Of a stretch of DNA of 13,854 nt, positions 5,267 to 13,279 are shown in pieces (the first letter of the stretch is position 1; each line of letters opens with the position of its first letter). The notes beneath the pieces were generated by a model, which saw nothing but the letters and a program-made list of their open reading frames with translations, had not been told where the DNA came from and ran no database searches. The position numbers and the translations under genes were made by a program. This DNA comes from Candidatus Bathyarchaeota archaeon (GTDB lineage: Archaea > Thermoproteota > Bathyarchaeia > Bathyarchaeales > Bathycorpusculaceae): positions 1 to 13,854 of the forward strand of contig DAOUTL010000018.1 in NCBI GenBank assembly GCA_030626685.1. Direction: 5' to 3'.

Positions 5267-6814
5267 TTGACAAGCGTAGTATTTGTATTTGAGATTCACC
5301 AACCACACAGGCTAAGGCGAAATTTCTTTTGGGAAAACAAAATTTTTAAACGTGCAAAAAAGGAAGAACTTTTTAACTACTACTTTGACAACGCAGTAAA
5401 TAAGGAAGTTTTTGAAAGAGCATGCAAAAAATGTTATTTTCCATCAAACCAGATACTGCTTGACCTAATTGACAAATACAAAAGGGAGAAAAAACAAGTT
5501 AAAGTCTCATTCAGCCTGTCCGGAGTTTTTCTGGAACAATGTGAAAGGTTTAACAAAGACCTTTTGGAATCCTTCAAACAACTCGCAGAAACCGACTGCG
5601 TGGAATTTCTTAACCAAACCCATTATCATTCACTAGCAAGCCTCTATCCAGAAAAAGAAGAATTCATCGAACAAGTAAAAATGCACCAGCAAATAATGAG
5701 AGACCTGCTTAATTGTATGCCTAAGGTTTTTGAAAACACGGAACTGCTTTACAACAATGCAATAGCAAGAACTATTGAGAAACTCGGCTACAAGGGAATT
5801 TTCACAGAAGGCGCGGAAAGGATACTTAGAGGAAAATCGCCGAACTACCTTTACACACCCAAAGGCTGTAAAAAAATCATGGTTTTGCTGCGAAACTATA
5901 AGCTGACGGATGATATTGGGTTTAGGTTTTCAGCAAGATGGTGGAGTGAATGGCCCCTAACAGCAGATAAATATGCAAGTTGGCTGGCGGCAACATCGGG
6001 CCAATGCATCAACATCTTCCCAGACTACGAAACCTTCGGCGAGCATCAATGGCCAGAGACGGGCATACATGAGTTTCTAAAACATTTGCCAAAAGAGATT
6101 TTGAAACGGCAGAACCTGTACATGGCTACACCTTCCGAAGTTATAGAGAAGTATGCGCCGGTAGGAGAAATCGACGTTCCAGAACCTGGCGGAACCGTTT
6201 CTTGGGCTGATCTGGAGAGAGATGCAAGTTGTTGGCTTGGAAATACACTGCAGTGGGCTTACTACACAAATATAAGGAGACTCGAGCCGCTTGTTAAGGA
6301 AGCGGATGACAAGGAATTCTTGAAAATATGGAGGTGTTTCCAAACGAGCGACCACCTTTACTATATGTTCACTTCGGGTGGAGCACCAGGCGAAGTTCAC
6401 TCCTACTTTAACCCCTTCAGCTCTCCAGCAGATGGCTTTGTAACCGCACAATCAGCAATAATAGATTTTGAAAACAGAGTAAGACTTGCAGTTATTGCTG
6501 CAAACGAACCCTTCTTATTTTATACAGGCCTAGGAGAAAAATGCTTCACAGGAACAATGGCGTTGAGCTTAAAGGGATTCGCAAAAAATCTTCGAAAAAT
6601 CAGCATGAAATCTCTAGAATTTCACAATAGCCACGGAGATTTTGAAAAATGGGCGGAAAATTCGCTTTACGATAAAACATTAGCGGAACAGTTGAGAAAA
6701 ATAAGACTTTCAAAACTGAAAGGAGAGAAACTTAGAAAATCAATAGTTAAAGTTGTCAATGAAAGATTCAGCGAGTTGAGTATGCAGATGCAAACAGTGA
6801 CCAAGTACTTTTGA
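5267..6814 (+). CDS. Glycoside hydrolase family 57 alpha-amylase-like enzyme
   Basis: This 515-residue cytosolic enzyme probably hydrolyses or transfers alpha-1,4-glucan chains with retention. GH57 signatures appear in order: HQPH (residues 11-14, region 1), THYH (118-121), FENTELLYNN (155-164, with E159 as candidate nucleophile), and PDYETFGEHQW (252-262, with D253 as candidate acid/base). The length, together with NTEL and DYETFGEH, suits the group that includes the Methanocaldococcus MJ1611 amylase. No signal peptide or membrane segment is seen. The start is TTG at 5267, preceded 8 nt earlier by GAGG (5255-5258); HQP at residue 11 fits the usual distance from the N-terminus. The next gene, 73 nt downstream, has its own promoter and begins a glycosyltransferase operon, so synthesis and breakdown of storage glucan are neighbours. 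The exact activity (amylase or glucanotransferase) is uncertain. Confidence 0.92.
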   Translation: MTSVVFVFEIHQPHRLRRNFFWENKIFKRAKKEELFNYYFDNAVNKEVFERACKKCYFPSNQILLDLIDKYKREKKQVKVSFSLSGVFLEQCERFNKDLLESFKQLAETDCVEFLNQTHYHSLASLYPEKEEFIEQVKMHQQIMRDLLNCMPKVFENTELLYNNAIARTIEKLGYKGIFTEGAERILRGKSPNYLYTPKGCKKIMVLLRNYKLTDDIGFRFSARWWSEWPLTADKYASWLAATSGQCINIFPDYETFGEHQWPETGIHEFLKHLPKEILKRQNLYMATPSEVIEKYAPVGEIDVPEPGGTVSWADLERDASCWLGNTLQWAYYTNIRRLEPLVKEADDKEFLKIWRCFQTSDHLYYMFTSGGAPGEVHSYFNPFSSPADGFVTAQSAIIDFENRVRLAVIAANEPFLFYTGLGEKCFTGTMALSLKGFAKNLRKISMKSLEFHNSHGDFEKWAENSLYDKTLAEQLRKIRLSKLKGEKLRKSIVKVVNERFSELSMQMQTVTKYF

Positions 6815-6830
6815 AACAGGCTTGCGTATG

Positions 6831-6838
6831 CTTTTATA
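6831..6838 (+). promoter_or_regulatory. TATA box for the winged-helix/glycosyltransferase operon
   Basis: CTTTTATA follows the GH57 stop codon by 16 bases. Transcription would start near 6864, about 24 bases before the TTG at 6888, leaving room for the AAAGGTG ribosome site (6874-6880). Confidence 0.6.
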
Positions 6839-6887
6839 AGAAAACCTTACTAAAACTATGCTTAAAGCTGCCTAAAGGTGAAAAACG

Positions 6888-7139
6888 TTGAGAGAAGAAC
6901 TTCCACTTTCAGAAAAAATTTTGCAAACATTACATAACCTATGTGCGACAGCTCCAAACTTAGCCAGAAGAAGTGAAGAACTGGCACAAGTTTTGCAAAT
7001 TGACTTAAACGATGTGGAAAAAATTCTAGATAATTACGGTATTGAAGGCTTTGTGGAAAGCTTCACGGATAACGAGGAGAAAAAAAGGTATTACTTGACT
7101 GGAAGCGGGATAATAAAGGTCTGCGCGCTCTTTACGTAG
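6888..7139 (+). CDS. Small winged-helix DNA-binding protein
   Basis: This 83-residue protein is probably a transcription regulator. A helix-turn-helix core is suggested by ARRSEELAQVLQIDLNDVEKIL (about residues 26-47), followed by an acidic helix-rich segment and a KKRYYLTGSG wing (65-74). It has no ligand-binding or dimerisation domain beyond this. The start is TTG at 6888, supported by AAAGGTG 7 nt upstream. The last base of its TAG is the first base of the next gene's GTG, so the three genes are translationally linked. Placement at the head of a glycosyltransferase operon and next to a GH57 gene suggests local control of glucan metabolism, which is inference. I cannot assign a named family. 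Confidence 0.75.
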   Translation: MREELPLSEKILQTLHNLCATAPNLARRSEELAQVLQIDLNDVEKILDNYGIEGFVESFTDNEEKKRYYLTGSGIIKVCALFT

Positions 7140-7774
7140 TGAAAGTAATGCGTGTCATACTTTTCTCATGGGAGTATCCGCCGAGAATAGTTGGGCAGCT
7201 TGCAGACTACGTGAAAGAGCTTGCCGTGCAACTTGTCAAAAACAATGTGGAAACCTACGTGGTTACTTATCATGATTTCCTAACCGGACAACGTGATGAG
7301 CTGGAAGGTGTTAAAACTTATAGAGTGACGAATCCTGTTCGCACACATATTGGTGTTCTCACGTGGGTTCTCACTTTAAATCAGGAAGTTGAAAGGGCGG
7401 CAGCCAACATCTATTACAACGCAAGTAAACAGGTAGACCTGATAGATGCGCATGATTGGCATTTCATACCAGCCGCAGTCACCTTGAAAAAAGCGCTTAA
7501 CATACCGTTTATTTATTCCGTGGAAAGTCTAGAAGACCAGCGTTCTCATGGCGCAGATTCGCCTTTTAACATGGCTATCAGGAGCATTGAACGGCTGGGG
7601 ATGCATGAAGCGGAAAAAATACTTGCAAAATCTGAATGGATGCGGAATGAAGTTTTTAGAATATACAAGGTTCCATTGGAAAAGGTAAAGGTGATCTCGC
7701 CAAAATCCACGAATTGGATGACGGATGTCTTAGAAACCTACAGAAGTGTTGCAGGAGGCATAATCTCTAAATGA
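7139..7774 (+). CDS. Half-length GT-B glycosyltransferase (N-terminal domain only, degenerate)
   Basis: This 211-residue protein matches the N-terminal Rossmann domain of the full-length glycosyltransferase that follows: FSWEYPPRIVG (residues 9-19), DAHDW (103-107), then a helix with AKSEWMRNEVFRIY (163-176). It stops near the domain boundary and has no C-terminal nucleotide-sugar domain. The usual glycine pair after PPRI(I/V)G is GQ here, and the histidine of TIHSTE in its neighbour is replaced (SVESLE, 127-132), so catalysis alone is unlikely. It could be a regulatory or structural partner of the intact enzyme, or a decaying duplicate. The start is GTG 7139, overlapping the upstream stop by 1 nt; ATG 7148 is an alternative. 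The frame is clean, with no internal stop, and ends in an ATGA overlap with the next gene. Confidence 0.85.
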   Translation: MKVMRVILFSWEYPPRIVGQLADYVKELAVQLVKNNVETYVVTYHDFLTGQRDELEGVKTYRVTNPVRTHIGVLTWVLTLNQEVERAAANIYYNASKQVDLIDAHDWHFIPAAVTLKKALNIPFIYSVESLEDQRSHGADSPFNMAIRSIERLGMHEAEKILAKSEWMRNEVFRIYKVPLEKVKVISPKSTNWMTDVLETYRSVAGGIISK

Positions 7775-8979
7775 CTCGAGAATTGACTGTTATAATGCTT
7801 ACTTGGGAGTTTCCGCCAAGGATTATTGGTGGAATATCACCGCACGTTTATTATTTATCGAAAAGTCTGGCGAGAAATAACGTGAAGGTTTATGTGGTTA
7901 CATGTGATTTTCCCGGGGCACCTCAACACGAAATTGTTGACGGCGTAGAAGTTTTCCGAATAGATTCTTACAAGAACCCTTCTCCCGACTTTGCAACATG
8001 GGTTTACTTAATGAACGTGAATATGCAGAAGGAGGCAGCCGCTCTCGTTAACAGTTTAGGCGGAAAAGTTGACGTTTTTCATGCCCATGACTGGCTTGTT
8101 GCAAATGCGGGAATCGGTCTAAAACATGTTTTTAGGAAGCCGCTTTTAGTCACCATTCATTCCACTGAAATTGGGCGGAGAAATGGAATTCATTTTGATT
8201 ATGAAAGGATGATTCATGAAACAGAGGCGTGGCTCACATATGAGGCGTGGAAAGTGATATGCTGCAGCGATTACATGGTTTCACATGTTCGATGGGCTTT
8301 CGGGCTTCCCGAAGATAAAGTAGTTATGATTCCGAATGGTGTAAATGCTGAAGAGTATGCAAAAACTGAGAAGGACCATTTAAGTCGGTTCAGAGGCAAG
8401 TTTGCTTTGCCAGAAGAAAAAATTGTGCTTTTTGTCGGAAGATTAGTGTATGAGAAGGGGGTTCACGTTCTTATTAATGCCGTCCCGAAGGTCTTAGAAA
8501 AGGTTAAAGCGAAGTTTATAATCGTAGGCAACGGCTACATGAAAGAACAACTTTCAAACCTCGTTAAAAACATGGGATTAGCCCATAAAGTACTGTTCAC
8601 AGGATTCGTAGATGATGAAACCCTACGAAAACTGCAGAAATGCGCAGATGTTTCTGTCGCGCCATCACTTTTCGAACCCTTCGGAATAGTTGCTCTCGAA
8701 GCAATGGCTGCGAAAACTCCAGTTGTGGTTTCGGACACTGGTGGTTTATCAGAAATAGTTGAACATGACGTAACTGGAGTTAAAGTTTATGCAAATAATC
8801 CAGATTCGCTAGCGTGGGGAATAACAAGAGTATTACTAAATGACGCATATGCGAATAGAATAAAAACAAACGCATACGAAAAAGTTCAGGAAAAATACAA
8901 CTGGAATAAAATAGCTCAGCGGACAAAAGCTGTTTACGAAGCGGTTTTAAATGAGTGTTCAAAGAGTGTTTGGGCTTAA
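7771..8979 (+). CDS. Glycogen synthase-like glycosyltransferase (GT4/GT5, GT-B fold)
   Basis: This 402-residue enzyme probably transfers glucose from a nucleotide sugar to an alpha-glucan. The N-terminal domain has WEFPPRIIGGISPHV (residues 12-26, with the donor-loop glycines G20 and G21), HAHDW (104-108) and the catalytic-site TIHSTE (128-133). The C-terminal domain has the GRLVYEKG phosphate-binding segment (223-230) and the EX7E motif FEPFGIVALE (E302 and E310), then SDTGGLSEIV (321-330). No membrane segment is seen. The length suits archaeal glycogen synthases and related GT4 enzymes; I cannot separate ADP-glucose, UDP-glucose or maltose-1-phosphate synthase activity by eye. Its ATG overlaps the stop of the half-length paralogue in ATGA. 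It ends 16 bases from a convergent gene. Confidence 0.9.
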   Translation: MTRELTVIMLTWEFPPRIIGGISPHVYYLSKSLARNNVKVYVVTCDFPGAPQHEIVDGVEVFRIDSYKNPSPDFATWVYLMNVNMQKEAAALVNSLGGKVDVFHAHDWLVANAGIGLKHVFRKPLLVTIHSTEIGRRNGIHFDYERMIHETEAWLTYEAWKVICCSDYMVSHVRWAFGLPEDKVVMIPNGVNAEEYAKTEKDHLSRFRGKFALPEEKIVLFVGRLVYEKGVHVLINAVPKVLEKVKAKFIIVGNGYMKEQLSNLVKNMGLAHKVLFTGFVDDETLRKLQKCADVSVAPSLFEPFGIVALEAMAAKTPVVVSDTGGLSEIVEHDVTGVKVYANNPDSLAWGITRVLLNDAYANRIKTNAYEKVQEKYNWNKIAQRTKAVYEAVLNECSKSVWA

Positions 8980-8995
8980 CAAACGCTGCGGAAAA

Positions 8996-9919
8996 TTACG
9001 GATATTTGAGCTTGATGGCTTTGTTCGGGCAAGTATCTACACATTTTAGGCAGTAAATGCATTCCGGATCACTGAATTTCTCCCATGGCAAATCTAAAAT
9101 GTCAACATGCATTGGGCAAACTTCAACGCAGAGACGACATTCACCCTTGGCACATTTAACCAAGTCCCTATGCAAGCCAAGAAAGCTAAACTTGTTCAAA
9201 ATTGCCATGATTGCTCCATGCGGACAGAAATATTTGCACCAAACCCGTGGAACATAAGCAGCAAAAACAAGAACCACAATCATAATGAATAGTTGAAACC
9301 AGAAAAGGGGAGGCAGAGTCGAGATTCCAGACAACACGTCCGAAAAAGGTATTTGTGATACCGCATTACGAAAGTCTAGAATCATTTTCGGCAAGGTTGC
9401 AAACAATGTTTCCGCTGGACTTAGCGTAGTAAACGGAGCCTCTGCAAAAATGCCTAAAGCGTTTTCGTAGCTTCTGCTGATTCCCATAAGTTTTGCCGCG
9501 GAAAAGGTTACACTAATGAACAAAGTGATGCCTAAGATAGCATATTTTATGTAAATCATGCTTTCATGGGTTCTTGGCGAAAGTTCCATTTTTTTATGCT
9601 TAATGAAACTAACTAAATCTTGAATAAAACCGAAGGGGCAAACCCAACCGCATAAAGACTTACCAGACAATATGCCTATGATTAGAAATGAGGCTATTGC
9701 AAGCCATGGGAAAATAGTGTCATAAAGCGTGAATTGTAAAGCTGTAAAAGCGTCGCCCACAGTATTCAGCTCCATTCCCCAAGTCCAGAGAACAGGTAGC
9801 AAAAGAGGCAATGTACCGAGATTAAAGATTATTGCGCTAAAGAATACGAAGGAGAAGAATTGTACTATTCTACGAAGCACATTGAATTTAAATAAGCTTT
9901 CTTTGATTTTGTCTTTCAA
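8996..9919 (-). CDS. NapH-like membrane iron-sulfur protein (polyferredoxin)
   Basis: This 307-residue integral membrane protein likely passes electrons between a quinone or membrane donor and a cytosolic partner. Hydrophobic segments lie near residues 21-46, 70-86, 125-143 and 206-223. Between and after them are CxxxCP pairs typical of NapH/NosR/MauN-type proteins: CGWVCP (90-95) and CKYFCP (228-233). The C-terminus binds two [4Fe-4S] clusters: C256, C261, C264 and C268, then C287, C290, C293 and C297. The start is TTG 9919, with GAGG (9930-9927) 7 nt upstream. It lies 41 bases after the TldE-like gene on the same strand and may be cotranscribed with it. The electron acceptor is not evident here; no nitrate reductase or other oxidoreductase gene is nearby. 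Confidence 0.9.
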   Translation of the reverse strand: MKDKIKESLFKFNVLRRIVQFFSFVFFSAIIFNLGTLPLLLPVLWTWGMELNTVGDAFTALQFTLYDTIFPWLAIASFLIIGILSGKSLCGWVCPFGFIQDLVSFIKHKKMELSPRTHESMIYIKYAILGITLFISVTFSAAKLMGISRSYENALGIFAEAPFTTLSPAETLFATLPKMILDFRNAVSQIPFSDVLSGISTLPPLFWFQLFIMIVVLVFAAYVPRVWCKYFCPHGAIMAILNKFSFLGLHRDLVKCAKGECRLCVEVCPMHVDILDLPWEKFSDPECIYCLKCVDTCPNKAIKLKYP

Positions 9920-9960
9920 TTTCTAGCCTCTTCCATGCGGTTAATGAAAATCGGGGTTAT

Positions 9961-11328
9961 TTATTTTCCGATTACCTTAACGTCTTCTACAAGAACCCAC
10001 GGCGCGATTAGTTGACCAATTTTCCTTTCATTGTTAGCCAGCGCAGAAATGTTTGTTAATACTTGAAAGATATTACCAGCTAACATGGCTCCTTTAGTAG
10101 CATAAGCAATTTCGCCATTCTTGATTTTCCAAGCTGGAGTTGCAACAACAGAGAATTCTCCACTAGCTGGATTACTGCTGTGTGCCCCTTGCAAAGAATA
10201 TACGAGGAGACCCTCATCCACTTCGCTAATGAGTTCCTTTGGTGATCTGTTTCCAGCCATGAGATGAAAGTTTGTGGCTTCCACGTTTGGCGTGGATAGA
10301 TATCCTGCTCTTGACGCGTTTCCTGTGCTTTCTTTCCCTTCTTTTTTAGCGGTATAATTATCATAGATGAAGTTGTGTAGAATGCCTTTTTCTATAATGA
10401 GTGTTTTTTGTTGAGGAACCCCTTCGCCGTCGAATTTCCATGTGCGGAGACCGCCGTTAAATAAGCCGTCATCGTAAATTGTCACGATTTCAGAAGCAAC
10501 TTGTTTCCCTATCTTGCCCTTAAAAGCGGATTGATTTCTCTGCACGTAGTCCGCCTTAACCGCGTTAATCAGAGTATAATAAAGAAGTTGTTGCAAGGCA
10601 AATTGGGTGAATATTACGTTGGTGTTCTTCGTTTCCATCCTCTTGGCTTTTAATGCCGAAACCGTCAGTCGCGCAGCTTCTCTGCCAACCCATTCCGGGT
10701 CAATATCGTAGCTTCTTTCGGTGTTAAATTCGAAGCACACTGGTGTTACTTCGCCGCCTTCATGACCTATCGTCGCCAAACTGCACTCAATAATTGTCCC
10801 ATGGTCGAAGCTTGCAATGCCGTTTGAGTTGGCGATAGCTCTAGATAGGTATGATGCACCCGCTCCTCCCTCTATTGGAAAGACACGTTTATCTGTTTTT
10901 TCGGCTGCATCCAACATCACAGAAGCGACTTTCACTAAATCTTCAGACCGAAGCTCAACAATGTTGCTGTCGTAAGTGTTTTCCACAGATGCGAAGGTTT
11001 TCTTGGCAGGAAGGTTGTGCCAGTCTTCATCCGGTTTACTCGCCTTAGCGGAGCTTAACGCTTTGAGAACTATTTCTTTGATTGCTGCTTTGCTTTCTAA
11101 TATGTTCGTGTAGGAGAAGCCTACCGCCTTGTTAATTATGGCTCTGACCCCTAATCCTCGGTCAATTATTCGAGAGGTTCTAGCAATCTGTCTCCGTTCA
11201 ATAACAACGTTAGTGGTGAGACCTTGATACACGAAAGCCTCAACTTCGTCCGCGCCCTTCCTTAAGGCAAAACTGACTGCGTCTTCGGCTAAATTTAGCA
11301 TTTCCTCTTGCTTAAGCACTACCACCAA
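9961..11328 (-). CDS. tldE: TldE/PmbA-like metalloprotease subunit
   Basis: This 455-residue protein belongs to the TldD/PmbA family and is the non-catalytic partner type: it lacks the HExxxH zinc motif of its neighbour. In bacteria TldD and TldE form a heterodimeric protease that trims unfolded or modified peptides. Family features seen here are the N-terminal FALRKGADEVEAFV repeat-like region (residues 20-33), GLGVRAI (58-64), a central DDGLFNGGLRTWKFDGEGVP region and the HSSNPASGEFSV segment near the C-terminus. The TTG start at 11328 is supported by AGGAGG at 11340-11335, 6 nt upstream; GTG 11325 is also possible. Its 5' end overlaps the tldD 3' end by 17 nt in another frame, so the two are translationally coupled. 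Confidence 0.93.
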   Translation of the reverse strand: MVVVLKQEEMLNLAEDAVSFALRKGADEVEAFVYQGLTTNVVIERRQIARTSRIIDRGLGVRAIINKAVGFSYTNILESKAAIKEIVLKALSSAKASKPDEDWHNLPAKKTFASVENTYDSNIVELRSEDLVKVASVMLDAAEKTDKRVFPIEGGAGASYLSRAIANSNGIASFDHGTIIECSLATIGHEGGEVTPVCFEFNTERSYDIDPEWVGREAARLTVSALKAKRMETKNTNVIFTQFALQQLLYYTLINAVKADYVQRNQSAFKGKIGKQVASEIVTIYDDGLFNGGLRTWKFDGEGVPQQKTLIIEKGILHNFIYDNYTAKKEGKESTGNASRAGYLSTPNVEATNFHLMAGNRSPKELISEVDEGLLVYSLQGAHSSNPASGEFSVVATPAWKIKNGEIAYATKGAMLAGNIFQVLTNISALANNERKIGQLIAPWVLVEDVKVIGK

Positions 11329-12700
11329 CCAACGCCTCCTTCACCCTAATGTGGGGACCACCATCACATATGAAAGCTGTTTGACCCTTCCCGCATCTTC
11401 CCGGCCATAACTCAAAGTCCTTTCCAACAGCATCTACTTTGAACAAAGTCTCAAGCGTGTTACCACTTATTGAAGCATTACACACGGGCTCACCCACCTC
11501 ACCATTAACTATTTCATAAGCTTCTTGGATACCCACTTGAAAAGTGCCATCCAGGTTTGCTTGGCCACCTCTAAAGCTTTTAAAGTAATAGCCAAATTTT
11601 ATGTCTTCAATCAATTCTTCGAAGGAATAGTCTTTTGGCTCCATGAATGTGTTGCGCATTCGGATTATGGGTTCAAACCGAAAGTCTTCAGCCCTTGCGT
11701 TGCCTGTTGGTTTTGTATTAAATTTTTGTGCTGTTTCACGATTATGCATTAGTCCAACGACAACACCGTCTTTAACAAGAATTGTTTTCTGTGCTGGAAC
11801 CCCTTCATCATCGTGTTTGAAGGAGCCGAAAGCACCTCTTATTGTGCCGTCATCATAAAAAGTTACAACGTCAGAGGCCATTTTCTTTCCAAGCTTATCT
11901 AACAAGACGGAGCCTGACAATGTTAAGTCCGCTTCAGCTAAGTGTCCAAAAGCCTCGTGAACGAAAACGCCAACCACGTTTGGACCTAGAACTACGGGAA
12001 ATGTTCCGCCTTTTGGGGGTTTCGCCCTTAATTGTTCAACCGCGCGTTTTGCAACCCTTTCACCTACGATTTCCGGGGTTTCAACATCAAATATTTCGTA
12101 GCCAGCGGTTGAACCTATTTCTTCACGGCTGAAAGTGAAAACATCTGCTTCTGTGGCGGTTGCGGTTATTCTCGACCAAACATAGAGCTTACCTTGCTCA
12201 ATATATGTGCCTTCGTTATTTATGAAATAGTTTGTTCCAGTTAAGTCAAGATAGTCTATTGTGCAGCTCTTAACACGGCTGTCATAGCCCAGAATCGTGT
12301 TGTTCATGGCTAAGGTTGTGTTTATCTTATCTTCTATAGGGATTTTTGACGGGTCTTTTCGCGGTTTTACTAGCACCCTGTCTTCCACAGCCTTGGTTTC
12401 AACGAGTTCTATTGGCATTTTAAGTCTTGAACTAGCAGCCCTAGCCATTTTACATGCGACTGAAACAGCATCGGTTAAAGTTTCAACGTCCAAGGCTCCA
12501 ACTGACGCAAACCCCCATGCACCATTCATAAGAACTCGCAAAGCAGAACCGTTTTCAATTCCTTGCTTTACTGCTTCAACACGACCCTCTTTAAGCGTAA
12601 GCATAGTCTTGAAAAGGCTTTGAGCACGAACCTCAACGTACTCAGCCCCAAACTTTTGAGCAGCCGCATCAGCAACTTTGATTAAAATGTCTTTCAACAT
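11312..12700 (-). CDS. tldD: TldD metalloprotease, catalytic subunit
   Basis: This 462-residue zinc protease subunit carries the family's HExxxH motif in VFVHEAFGHLAEAD (H248, E249, H253), and a late GRCGKGQTAF segment whose cysteine is a metal ligand in the family. With TldE it cleaves small unfolded peptides, and in bacteria it takes part in maturation of microcin B17 and in CcdA turnover. I chose ATG 12700 because GAGGAAAG lies 5 nt upstream. ATG 12724 is in frame and would add eight charged residues, and it lies only about 6 nt from the predicted transcription start, so a leaderless longer form cannot be excluded. I see no small precursor-peptide gene next to it, so its archaeal substrate is unknown. 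Confidence 0.94.
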   Translation of the reverse strand: MLKDILIKVADAAAQKFGAEYVEVRAQSLFKTMLTLKEGRVEAVKQGIENGSALRVLMNGAWGFASVGALDVETLTDAVSVACKMARAASSRLKMPIELVETKAVEDRVLVKPRKDPSKIPIEDKINTTLAMNNTILGYDSRVKSCTIDYLDLTGTNYFINNEGTYIEQGKLYVWSRITATATEADVFTFSREEIGSTAGYEIFDVETPEIVGERVAKRAVEQLRAKPPKGGTFPVVLGPNVVGVFVHEAFGHLAEADLTLSGSVLLDKLGKKMASDVVTFYDDGTIRGAFGSFKHDDEGVPAQKTILVKDGVVVGLMHNRETAQKFNTKPTGNARAEDFRFEPIIRMRNTFMEPKDYSFEELIEDIKFGYYFKSFRGGQANLDGTFQVGIQEAYEIVNGEVGEPVCNASISGNTLETLFKVDAVGKDFELWPGRCGKGQTAFICDGGPHIRVKEALVGGSA

Positions 12701-12752
12701 TCTTTCCTCTTCTAACATACGCATTCTGAGAGGGAATTTATTCGGAAAAGGC

Positions 12753-12760
12753 TTTATAAA
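12753..12760 (-). promoter_or_regulatory. TATA box of the tldD-tldE operon
   Basis: TTTATAAA is its own reverse complement and reads GGAAAAGGCTTTATAAA on the + strand. On the minus strand, transcription would start near 12730, just before the two candidate tldD starts (12724 and 12700). Confidence 0.55.
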
Positions 12761-12845
12761 ACTGTTATCGTTTCCCTTTCACTATAAAATTATCCTAAAA
12801 AACTTGCTTGAGGAAGGCATGTTTAAATACGGAAATAGATGCTGC

Positions 12846-13184
12846 TTACGCCTTTCGCATGAACAACTTCACTTGGCTAACAAAATCGTATTCTTCTTGC
12901 GTTCTCTTCGGTTCCAGGTTGCGGAGCAACCCATAGCTTGAGTATATATCTTCCAAAATCTTGCGCTCAATAACGTAGGCGCCTGAGCTTAAGAAATCCT
13001 CAAGCCCCTTAGCAAATGCTTCTACTTTTTCAGCTGTTTCATCTTGCCTAAGCGAATAACTGTTTTCTAAGTGTCTGTAAAATAGAAGTGTGGCTTCCTC
13101 TCCAAACACTTGTTTTAAGACTTTGTCGATAATTTTTGAGATCTTTTCCTCTTTTTTGCTTGTTTGCTGTGTTATGGTTTTCAT
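12846..13184 (-). CDS. NitrOD5-like small archaeal protein
   Basis: This 112-residue predicted all-helical protein has a lysine- and glutamate-rich N-terminus. It continues with IIDKVLKQVFGEEATLLFYRHLE (residues 18-40) and KVEAFAKGLEDFLSSGAYVIERKIL (53-77). The pattern of a helix ending in HLE, then a helix with LE-x-FL-x-x-GA-x-x-IE-x-x-IL, resembles the NitrOD5 output domain, a small domain of unknown function found in Thaumarchaeota and Bathyarchaeia. That assignment is from memory and moderate. It has no zinc ligands or membrane segments. The start is ATG 13184, with no Shine-Dalgarno, and a palindrome overlaps the presumed TATA region about 36 bases upstream, so it may be made from a near-leaderless, regulated transcript. 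It sits between the EndoQ gene and tldD on the same strand. Confidence 0.75.
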   Translation of the reverse strand: MKTITQQTSKKEEKISKIIDKVLKQVFGEEATLLFYRHLENSYSLRQDETAEKVEAFAKGLEDFLSSGAYVIERKILEDIYSSYGLLRNLEPKRTQEEYDFVSQVKLFMRKA

Positions 13185-13204
13185 GTTGGGAACCAGAATA
13201 TCGT

Positions 13205-13239
13205 GTGTATTACGACTTAATAAGTCTTATCGTATACAC
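13205..13239 (-). promoter_or_regulatory. Palindromic operator/promoter candidate of the NitrOD5-like gene
   Basis: A 13-base odd-length palindrome, GACTTAATAAGTC (13214-13226), is flanked by GTGTAT (13205-13210) and ATACAC (13234-13239), giving an extended, slightly offset dyad. Read on the minus strand, TTATTAAG in its centre could be the TATA box, about 36 bases before the ATG at 13184. A repressor bound here would block TBP. The alternative is a hairpin at the 3' end of the EndoQ transcript, but it lacks a following T run on the minus strand. Confidence 0.45.
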
Positions 13240-13279
13240 GCCTAACACATATACAGATAAAAATACATGAAACTCCTAA

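Noticed and set aside
9918..9936. ATG at 9936 opening a six-codon minus-strand frame whose TGA overlaps the TTG start of the NapH-like gene
   Set aside because: Considered as a translational-coupling leader peptide, but the GAGG inside it is already explained as the ribosome site of the TTG start.
9729..12623. Several plus-strand frames of 60-108 codons opposite tldD, tldE and the NapH-like gene
   Set aside because: They are antisense to well supported genes with complete family motifs and have no ribosome sites or recognisable domains.
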